IMG/VR virus record: IMGVR_UViG_3300027760_000065
Span: 1 to 28,407 of that record
Reading direction: 5' to 3' (one strand)
DNA from: a virus
DNA: 28,407 nucleotides
The notes below the pieces were generated by a model. That model was not told the DNA's origin, made no database searches, and was given only the letters and a program-made list of their open reading frames with translations. Numbering within the stretch: the stretch's first letter is position 1; every line of letters begins with the position of its first letter. The position numbers and the translations under genes are program-made. Below, one piece after another: positions 23,499-28,407 of this stretch.

Positions 23499-23567
23499 CG
23501 AGACACCTGAAAATCGAGACAGTGGGCGAGACAAAATCGAAGCACCTACCGAAGCACTTGCGAAGCA
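23499..23567 (+). repeat. Iteron-like array: six CGA(G/A)(A/G)CA heptamers
   Basis: CGAGACA starts at 23499, 23515 and 23527; CGAAGCA starts at 23538, 23550 and 23561. Start spacing is 16, 12, 11, 12, 11, close to one helical turn for the last five. The two triplets differ by a swap of the fourth and fifth base. It occupies the noncoding gap between the 112-residue gene and the small ORF at 23580. Confidence 0.7.
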
Positions 23568-23579
23568 GTCAGGTTTCTT

Positions 23580-23792
23580 TTAGAAATACCCAAGTTTTTT
23601 AGGCTTGGGTATTTTTATACTGTGACTTTCTTTCTGAACAGATGATTCTTCTCTCTGCACAATAGCTTCCTTAGAACAAACAACAACCTCTCCTGGTAGA
23701 CACTCCCCATACACCTCAAGATAAGCTTGTACCATCTGATTTTTATAAATTTCATCCTCAGCATAAGGTTTATCTGCTGTCATTTCTTTCAT
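23580..23792 (-). CDS. Small hypothetical protein behind terminase (70 aa)
   Basis: Start taken at ATG 23792, which has AGAGGA about 9 bases upstream; a TTG two codons earlier is also open. It overlaps the terminase stop region by placement only (3 bases downstream of it). The sequence is acidic at the N-terminus (TADKPYAEDEIYKNQMVQAY), with a middle LEVYGECLPGEVVVCSKEAI and a basic end (SIKIPKPKKLGYF). No domain recognised. The C-terminal codons form one arm set of the terminator stem at 23584-23614. Confidence 0.55.
   Translation of the reverse strand: MKEMTADKPYAEDEIYKNQMVQAYLEVYGECLPGEVVVCSKEAIVQREESSVQKESHSIKIPKPKKLGYF
23584..23616 (+). terminator. Rho-independent terminator of the 112-aa gene
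   Basis: AAATACCCAAG, a nine-base loop, then CTTGGGTATTT, a perfect 11-base-pair stem running into TTTTT on the plus strand. It suits termination of plus-strand transcripts before they oppose the terminase genes, and it overlaps the end of 23580-23792. Confidence 0.65.
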
Positions 23793-23794
23793 TA

Positions 23795-25396
23795 TCAATA
23801 TCCTCTTGCTGGTCGATAGGTTTCTTGGGGGGTGCGGTCAATGTCATGAGGATGGGATAATGTAAATCCATCCTTCAAGCGAATCAATGCCTGCGTCATG
23901 GTATCGATCACATCTCGTGAATCTGCTTTCGGAAAAATGGCGGCGTAGCGTTCGAAGTCCTGCGCAAAGGGGAGCAATGTTTGAAAATGAGGAGCTTGGG
24001 CAGGAAGCCAGACCACGCCTCCTTCTACCAAAGGCGACACCAGATGAGCGCGCCGTGTCTTGTCGCCGTAAGGTTTGGGAACAAACGGAAGGGCGGTGAT
24101 ACGCGCCTGTTTTAAATCCTTGATCAGCTGATCCCCAAACCCTGTGGCTTCCACCAGACACATCCCCACCTCACGCCCCTTCAGGGACGCATTGCGTTCC
24201 TTGCCCGTATCCCGGTAATCAAAATGAAGACGTTGCGCTCTCTTCCGTAATTCCTCATAGCCCACTTGTCCCCGCCATAGACCGAGGAGGATTACGTTCA
24301 CAATCTCGTTCTGGTCTTCCCAGATGCCCCAGGTGGTACACGCGCTGTAGTCAGATGTGGGTTTTTCTGAATAGGCGGTATCCCAAGACTGCACCAGCAT
24401 TTGAAGATCAGGAGGCGTGGCGTTCTTCCACCATTTGAACCAGGCTTTTTTGAAAATGCCCCCTTCTTCTGGCGCGGGTCGTTGTTGATACTGCCCTGCA
24501 TAGCCATACGATCCCAATTCTGTCTTGTAGCGGTCAATTTCTTGTTTGCCAAAACGCGCCACACTCAAAAGCTCCCCTTCTTCCATACGGGGGTCTTCCC
24601 AAACTTTACCCTCCGTAGAAGGGAGAACAATGGTTTTTGCTCTATGAGAAGACTCAAACTCCATGGGCAGAATCAACTTGACCCATTCCCCCCGGTCATC
24701 ATGGCTTAAAATGATGCCCGATACGTCCTGTTCATGAATGCGCTGCTGGATGACAATCTCGCAATCCTTTTTAGGATCGTTTAAACGCGTTGACCACACC
24801 TGCGCTTTCCATTGGTTGGTGCTGTCTCTTTTGACCTCAGATTCTCCATCCTTGGCATTGTTAGGATCGTCACACACCAAAATACTGGCACCTCGTCCTG
24901 TGGCAGAAGCACCAACTGAGGTTGCAATGCGATACCCGCCGGCGGTGTTCTCAAAAAAGCCCTTGGCGTTTTGATCCGATGCTAACTGGTAAAGATCGCC
25001 CCAACGCGCCTGATACCAAGGCGACTCAATGAGTCGGCGGCACTTGAGGGAATGCTCCAACGCTAAAGCAGAAGCGTAAGAGGCGTACATAAACTTCTCT
25101 TGAGGATTCTGAAGCCACACCCATGCGGGGAAAGCAGCAGAAATGAGAGAAGACTTGCCTGACCTCGGTGGAATGTTAATGAGCAGACGTTTGATGTCAC
25201 GTCTGTAAACCGCCTCCAGATGCTCGGCAATGGCGGCAATATGCCACCCGTCAATAAAAGGCGTGTTGCCTTCCATAGAAGGCCACGCTTGACGAAAAAA
25301 GTCGTGAAGAGACTCTGCAGCATCCATAATTGCAAGACGCTTTTTTGCTGCGATCTTCTTATCAACGGAATGCTGTTTAAGAGTTGATGATGTCAT
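23795..25396 (-). CDS. Terminase large subunit
   Basis: 533 residues from ATG 25396; a longer reading frame to 25576 is rejected because it lies within the upstream gene. ATPase: Walker A PPRSGKSS at 76-83 and Walker B ILVCDDPN at 172-179. Nuclease: SWDTAYSEK with Asp339, EATGFGDQLIKDL with Glu416, and DVIDTMTQ with Asp495, the RNase H-like acidic triad. Pattern fits the TerL family with the TIGR01630-type C-terminal domain. It packages DNA into proheads through the portal. It overlaps the small upstream gene by 20 bases. Full length, no missing catalytic residue. Confidence 0.92.
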   Translation of the reverse strand: MTSSTLKQHSVDKKIAAKKRLAIMDAAESLHDFFRQAWPSMEGNTPFIDGWHIAAIAEHLEAVYRRDIKRLLINIPPRSGKSSLISAAFPAWVWLQNPQEKFMYASYASALALEHSLKCRRLIESPWYQARWGDLYQLASDQNAKGFFENTAGGYRIATSVGASATGRGASILVCDDPNNAKDGESEVKRDSTNQWKAQVWSTRLNDPKKDCEIVIQQRIHEQDVSGIILSHDDRGEWVKLILPMEFESSHRAKTIVLPSTEGKVWEDPRMEEGELLSVARFGKQEIDRYKTELGSYGYAGQYQQRPAPEEGGIFKKAWFKWWKNATPPDLQMLVQSWDTAYSEKPTSDYSACTTWGIWEDQNEIVNVILLGLWRGQVGYEELRKRAQRLHFDYRDTGKERNASLKGREVGMCLVEATGFGDQLIKDLKQARITALPFVPKPYGDKTRRAHLVSPLVEGGVVWLPAQAPHFQTLLPFAQDFERYAAIFPKADSRDVIDTMTQALIRLKDGFTLSHPHDIDRTPQETYRPARGY

Positions 25397-25757
25397 TAAG
25401 TTGTTTTCTTGTAGGCTCTGTTCCGCTTTCACCTTTAGACTCGCTAGCCATCCCCGCAGGCTGCTTGACAAGAGAATGTTCCAAAATGATTGAAAGAATA
25501 CGCGTATCTTTATCTTGCAATGCTTTCTCATTAATCGTCTTGAGAACATCCTCCCAATGGATTGCTGCATTATCAAGAAAAAAATGGGTCAGTTGTGTGC
25601 GTTTGAAAGCAAGAGATTTTCTTTTTGCTCCCTCAGGATTAGCATTATTATTGGGACCAAAAAGCCAGGGTTTTTCGGGATTAGTGGAAATGCCCCGATT
25701 CTGCTCCCGAGATTTCTTGGAATCGTTTTTGATAGAGGGCTTTTTAGGGTGTGTCAT
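25377..25757 (-). CDS. Putative terminase small subunit (DUF5681-like)
   Basis: 126 residues, directly upstream of and overlapping the large terminase. The N-terminal half is basic and disordered; KPWLFGPNNNANPEGAKRKS resembles the PWxFxPGxSGNPxGRPxG opening of DUF5681 proteins, which usually precede large terminases. The middle (FLDNAAIHWEDVLKTINEKA, LQDKDTRILSIILEH) is helical, as in that family. The Gly-rich motif is degraded (NNNANPEGA), so the match is partial. No clear ribosome binding site. The role as DNA-recognition subunit is inferred from position and pattern. First gene of the minus-strand structural transcript. Confidence 0.65.
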   Translation of the reverse strand: MTHPKKPSIKNDSKKSREQNRGISTNPEKPWLFGPNNNANPEGAKRKSLAFKRTQLTHFFLDNAAIHWEDVLKTINEKALQDKDTRILSIILEHSLVKQPAGMASESKGESGTEPTRKQLNDIINS

Positions 25758-25759
25758 TT

Positions 25760-25796
25760 AATCGGTTAATCGTTGTTTTTAACGATTGGAATCGTT
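25760..25796. promoter_or_regulatory. Operator-like cluster of AATCGTT repeats
   Basis: AATCGGTT (25760), AATCGTT (25768), inverted AACGATT (25781) and AATCGTT (25790). The second and third form a 7-base-pair dyad with a six-base spacer. They lie between the promoter at 25809-25838 and the first gene start at 25757, where a repressor or activator could act. Confidence 0.5.
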
Positions 25797-25808
25797 GAAT
25801 TCAGAACT

Positions 25809-25838
25809 ATCTTAATCCACCAAAGAAGGGTGTGTCAA
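25809..25838 (-). promoter_or_regulatory. Sigma70 promoter for the terminase transcript
   Basis: On the minus strand a perfect -35 TTGACA (25838-25833), 18 bases, then TAAGAT (25814-25809). It is about 50 bases ahead of the 126-residue gene and reads into the packaging genes. Confidence 0.55.
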
Positions 25839-25898
25839 TATTGCAACGGCTCTTGACTTAATGTGTTAATAATGACACGATCATGATGTAGAAAAATA

Positions 25899-25959
25899 TG
25901 TGTGGTGCCCCTCTCTGTGTAAAACATAGAGACAGGAGTTTCTTCTTACACCCCACACA
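25899..25959. other. Long imperfect stem-loop
   Basis: TGTGTGG (25899-25905) pairs with CCACACA (25953-25959); inside, TCTCTGTG pairs with CATAGAGA with one G-U pair, extended by CC/GG, around a small A-rich loop. It lies between the terminase promoter and the left end of the IS element. Could be a small RNA, an attachment or packaging site, or a remnant of an insertion. No gene is seen in 25758-25992. Confidence 0.45.
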
Positions 25960-25992
25960 AAAATAGACATCGAAGTGAAAATAATGAAAAAG

Positions 25993-26015
25993 GGGATTAA
26001 TATACTTGACGATCT
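25993..26015 (+). repeat. Left terminal inverted repeat
   Basis: Begins GGGATTAATATAC; contains TTGACG, the -35 of the transposase promoter, and GATC at 26011-26014. Confidence 0.75.
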
Positions 26016-26034
26016 AAAAATATCTTCGTATAGT
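26006..26034 (+). promoter_or_regulatory. Transposase-operon promoter overlapping a GATC site in the IR
   Basis: TTGACG (26006-26011), exactly 17 bases, TATAGT (26029-26034), 28 bases before the transposase ATG. The last G of the -35 is the first base of GATC, so adenine methylation would sit next to the -35. A second TATAAT at 26041-26046 has no good -35. Confidence 0.65.
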
Positions 26035-26062
26035 GAGATATATAATAAATTTAGGTCGTCTC

Positions 26063-26977
26063 ATGAGCAATCTTATTTCATATTCTCAAAAATTCAAAAC
26101 AGTAAAATCCTGTCTTAAAAAGATAGAGTCCATTCGTTGGAAGGATGGGGCGTTCTGTCCTCATTGCGGATCGACACGAAAGATATATCATTACTCTGAT
26201 TCTATCAGGCATCGGTGTGGAGACTGTACACGTGTTTTCAGAATTACTGTAGGCACGATATTTACAGATTCTCCCATTAAAATGCTTCCTCAATGGTTCA
26301 TTGCTATTTATCTTGTGACCTCTCACAAAAAAGGCATCAGCAGTTATCAGTTAGGAAGAGATATAGGAGTTACTCAAAAGACGGCATGGTTTATGCTTCA
26401 TCGAATCAGGAATGCTGCTAAAAACATTGGTATGGAAGAATTATTGGGAAATGATGTTGAGATAGACGAAACATATATCGGAGGCAAGGAAAAGAATAAG
26501 CACAAGGATAAAAGAGTTAAAAACACTCAAGGGCGATCAACCAAAACAAAGTCAGTCGCTTTTGGCATTAAAGAAAGACAAGGAAACGTAAAAGCCTTTC
26601 ATGTCCATGCTGCTGGTTCTTCAACTGTTCTCCCTCTTATGATTCGTAATGTTGCTCTTGGTTCTTCTGTTAATGCTGACGATCATAGAGGTTATAGTAC
26701 GCTTGATGACATTTATAAGCTCTCTCGCGTTAATCATTCAAAGGGAGAATATAAAAGAGGAAATTGCCACACGAACAGCATCGAATCTGTATGGGCTTTG
26801 CTTAAAAGAGGATATGTTGGCATTTATCATCACTGGAGTAAAAAGCACACTCAGCGTTACCTTGACGAGTTTGTATTTAGACTCAACACTAAAAAAGTAT
26901 CTGAGGGAGAAAGAGCTTCTATCCTTCTAAACGGCGGGATGTTTTCTCGTCTTTCATACAAGGATTTAATTGCATGA
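26063..26977 (+). CDS. IS1595-family (ISXO2-like) transposase
   Basis: 304 residues from ATG 26063; an upstream start would add ten unlikely residues. The N-terminal zinc ribbon has C32-x2-C35 and C52-x2-C55 (CPHCG, CGDC). An HTH-like stretch follows (ISSYQLGRDIGVTQKTAWFM). The ISXO2-like catalytic domain shows EIDETYIGGK with Asp135, VNADDHRGY with Asp206/207, and TNSIESVWALLKRG with Glu241. Length and order are those of an intact IS1595-family transposase. Its stop overlaps the methyltransferase start (ATGA). It is transcribed away from the phage genes. Confidence 0.9.
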   Translation: MSNLISYSQKFKTVKSCLKKIESIRWKDGAFCPHCGSTRKIYHYSDSIRHRCGDCTRVFRITVGTIFTDSPIKMLPQWFIAIYLVTSHKKGISSYQLGRDIGVTQKTAWFMLHRIRNAAKNIGMEELLGNDVEIDETYIGGKEKNKHKDKRVKNTQGRSTKTKSVAFGIKERQGNVKAFHVHAAGSSTVLPLMIRNVALGSSVNADDHRGYSTLDDIYKLSRVNHSKGEYKRGNCHTNSIESVWALLKRGYVGIYHHWSKKHTQRYLDEFVFRLNTKKVSEGERASILLNGGMFSRLSYKDLIA

Positions 26978-27843
26978 AAGAAGCTGAAAAAATTCTTGAT
27001 GCTTTTATCTCTTATACTGAATCATCTTATTTTTCACACAAAAGAGCGTTGCCCTTTATAAAATGGGCTGGTGGAAAACGATCGATTATTTCAGAGCTAT
27101 TAAAATTTGTTCCTACTTCTTTTAATGACTATTACGAGCCATTTTTAGGAGGTGGGGCTGTCTTCTTTAATCTTTCTGACAAGATAAAAAAAGCGTGGTT
27201 ATCAGATGTCAATGCAGAGCTTGTTTTGGCTTATAAAATGATTCAAGATAATCCTGATGCTCTTATACAGTCATTAGAAGCTCACAAAAGGAAGCACGAA
27301 GAACAAGACTATTACTACAAAATAAGAGGGAAATATATTTCCAAAGACTCTATAGAAACAGCGTCTCGATTTATCTACCTTAACAAGACGTGCTTTAACG
27401 GGCTTTATAGAGTCAATAAATCAGGGAAATTTAATGTGCCAAGAGGCAGTTACAAAAATCCACTTATTTGTGATATTGATAATATCATGTTAGCTCATAA
27501 AACATTAGAAAAGGCTGTTTTGAAAAAATACAGCTTTGAAAAAATAGACCCAAAAGAAGGGGATTTTATTTATTGCGATCCTCCTTATGATGATACTTTT
27601 TCAAATTATTCAGCTTCAGGTTTTGGAAAAGAGGAACAAGAAAAACTAAGAAATTATGTTGATAAATGGAGCAAGATGGGTTGCCATGTCATGATATCAA
27701 ATTCAGATACAGACTTTATTCGTAAGCTCTACAGCAAATATTATATCTATGAAATTCAAGCTCCCAGAAACATAAATTGTAAGGTAGAAGGAAGGAAACC
27801 ATTAACTGAGTTAATCATAGTGAGTTATCAATGTCAAAATTAA
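26974..27843 (+). CDS. DNA adenine-N6 methyltransferase, D12 (Dam/DpnIIA) class
   Basis: 289 residues. Motifs in D12 order: KWAGGKRS at 30-37 (motif X), EPFLGGGAVFF from 55 (SAM-binding motif I), the LNKTCFNGLYRVNKSGKFNV stretch at about 136-155 typical of the Dam family, and catalytic DPPYDDTF from 202 (motif IV). Dam and M.DpnII of this class methylate GATC; the target here is inferred, not shown. It starts within the transposase stop (ATGA) and overlaps the nuclease start by 13 bases, so the three are translated together. Probably guards host DNA from the partner nuclease. Complete, with no missing motif. Confidence 0.88.
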   Translation: MKEAEKILDAFISYTESSYFSHKRALPFIKWAGGKRSIISELLKFVPTSFNDYYEPFLGGGAVFFNLSDKIKKAWLSDVNAELVLAYKMIQDNPDALIQSLEAHKRKHEEQDYYYKIRGKYISKDSIETASRFIYLNKTCFNGLYRVNKSGKFNVPRGSYKNPLICDIDNIMLAHKTLEKAVLKKYSFEKIDPKEGDFIYCDPPYDDTFSNYSASGFGKEEQEKLRNYVDKWSKMGCHVMISNSDTDFIRKLYSKYYIYEIQAPRNINCKVEGRKPLTELIIVSYQCQN

Positions 27844-28286
27844 GTGCGAATAAAACTGGGGATGATTTAGCTTATTGCGTTGAAAGCATTCTTAGAAATG
27901 CAGACTATGAAGAAGTTGAAAACCATCATTTGTTTGCTATGAGAGGATTAAGACAAAGCATATATGCTAAAGAAGTTGAGATAGGAAGAGATATTTACAA
28001 TAAAACGAGAAGATGCGACTTTATGTTGCTTAACCCAAGTAAATTTCCAAATGGCTTGGTAATAGAATGCAAATGGCAAGCGTCCAGAGGAAGCGTTGAA
28101 GAAAAATATCCCTTCCTTGTTTTATCTATTCAAATTAACGAATATCCGACCATCATTGTTTTAGATGGAGGAGGATACACAAAAGGAGCTAAACAATGGC
28201 TCATAGGACAATCAGGTAAAAACAACTTAAAACATGTTTTTGATCAGGGGGAATTCGAAAGATATGTTAGTAAGGGGAATATTTAG
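27831..28286 (+). CDS. PD-(D/E)XK restriction-type endonuclease
   Basis: 151 residues. The core is KTRRCDFMLLNP (Asp63), GLVIECKWQASRGSVEEKYP (Glu79, Lys81: E-x-K), FLVLSI, and YPTIIVLDGGGYTKGAKQWL, followed by a helical end with HVFDQGEF. This is the arrangement of a compact PD-(D/E)XK nuclease family (PDDEXK_11 type) often paired with DNA methyltransferases. It overlaps the methyltransferase by 13 bases and ends one base inside the right inverted repeat. It is the probable restriction partner of the Dam-like enzyme. Recognition site unknown; GATC would follow if it matches its partner. No specificity subunit is present. Confidence 0.78.
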   Translation: MSKLSANKTGDDLAYCVESILRNADYEEVENHHLFAMRGLRQSIYAKEVEIGRDIYNKTRRCDFMLLNPSKFPNGLVIECKWQASRGSVEEKYPFLVLSIQINEYPTIIVLDGGGYTKGAKQWLIGQSGKNNLKHVFDQGEFERYVSKGNI

Positions 28287-28308
28287 GATCGTGTTGTATA
28301 TTAATCCC
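28286..28308 (-). repeat. Right terminal inverted repeat
   Basis: Read on the minus strand it begins GGGATTAATATACAACACGATC, matching the left repeat at 19 of 22 positions. Holds GATC at 28287-28290. Confidence 0.75.
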
Positions 28309-28309
28309 T

Positions 28310-28407
28310 AAGGAATTCATGGGCTTGATTGCAGAAATAGACGAAACCTATGTGGGCGGTAAGCCTCGCAAGAAGAACAAGAAAAAAGATGATGACGATA
28401 CTCCTAA
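28310..28407 (+). pseudogene. Part of a second IS1595-type transposase (5' end missing, 3' beyond window)
   Basis: In frame from 28310 the translation reads KEFMGLIAEIDETYVGGKPR and then a Lys/Asp-rich stretch, which is the first catalytic Asp region of another IS1595-family transposase. It differs from the intact copy (EIDETYVGGKPRKK versus EIDETYIGGKEKNK), so it is a different element. Its N-terminal half should lie to the left but is absent there; the right inverted repeat abuts it directly. The remainder runs out of the window. Confidence 0.7.

Larger units (their letters stand above)
25993..28308 (+). mobile_element. IS1595-family transposon with restriction-modification passenger
   Basis: About 2.3 kb bounded by terminal inverted repeats GGGATTAATATAC-nnn-ACGATC (25993-26014 and, inverted, 28287-28308), 19 of 22 bases matching. 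Contents: transposase, Dam-like methyltransferase and PD-(D/E)XK nuclease, in one coupled plus-strand operon; the nuclease stop touches the right repeat. No 8-base target duplication is seen at the ends (TGAAAAAG left, TAAGGAAT right). IS1595-family elements are known to carry passenger genes. Confidence 0.78.

Noticed and set aside
23499-23567. CRISPR array
   Set aside because: The repeats are only 7 bases with 4-9 base spacers; too short for CRISPR and no cas genes are present.
25397-25576. 60-residue N-terminal extension of the large terminase
   Set aside because: It would lie inside the 126-residue upstream gene in another frame, while the shorter start gives a normal terminase length.
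1-28407. tRNA or rRNA genes, integrase, repressor
   Set aside because: No cloverleaf-like or rRNA-like segment and no recombinase or repressor motif was found in any open frame.

Overview
The window reads as the virion-structure half of a short-tailed (podovirus-type, P22-like tail) phage, most likely a resident prophage or phage-plasmid. Almost all structural genes lie on the minus strand and read from right to left in standard morphogenetic order: a DUF5681-like candidate small terminase, large terminase, portal, two small conserved proteins, a GroES-like co-chaperonin, scaffold, a fibre-like protein, a decoration-type protein, the major capsid protein, a head-tail connector, a patatin phospholipase, a long S74-chaperone tail fibre, small fibre or baseplate-like proteins, a second adaptor, a gp10-like tail nozzle, and internal/ejection-type proteins running off the left edge. 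No integrase, repressor, DNA polymerase or lysis cassette is visible. The host is probably a moderate-to-low GC alphaproteobacterium (several small families look like those of alphaproteobacterial podophages), but no gene fixes it.

Layout. 1-5929: tail adaptor, nozzle and ejection genes (minus). 6025-8181: a plus-strand island with its own promoter (lipoprotein, polytopic membrane protein, 69-residue protein, conserved phage protein), coupled by ATGA overlaps over its last three genes. 8254-9857: five small minus-strand genes including a tandem paralogous pair. 9930-14933: S74 fibre, patatin phospholipase and a connector carrying an inserted discoidin-like domain. 14959-16900: small conserved protein, major capsid, decoration protein. 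16919-17285: a 367-base leader with three covarying hairpin repeats, a promoter and three DnaA boxes. 17286-23036: fibre-like protein to portal. 23037-23579: an opposite-strand 112-residue gene with a DnaA-box-like array on one side and a six-copy 7-base iteron array on the other, both at 11-12 base spacing. 23580-25757: small ORF, terminase, candidate small terminase. 25758-25992: promoter, operator-like repeats and a long stem-loop. 25993-28308: an IS1595-family element carrying a Dam-like methyltransferase and a PD-(D/E)XK endonuclease. 28310-28407: part of a second IS1595-type transposase.

The most unusual points are: (i) a restriction-modification pair riding as passenger inside an IS1595-family transposon, with a GATC site in each terminal repeat, one overlapping the -35 box of the only promoter seen for transposase, methylase and nuclease; (ii) helically phased DnaA-box arrays in two intergenic regions of a structural gene cluster, one overlapping a good sigma70 promoter for the capsid genes; (iii) three hairpin repeats with compensatory base changes in the capsid leader; and (iv) an iteron-like array beside the terminase genes. 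Together (ii)-(iv) could be regulatory, packaging or plasmid-type replication/partition elements; the sequence alone does not decide.
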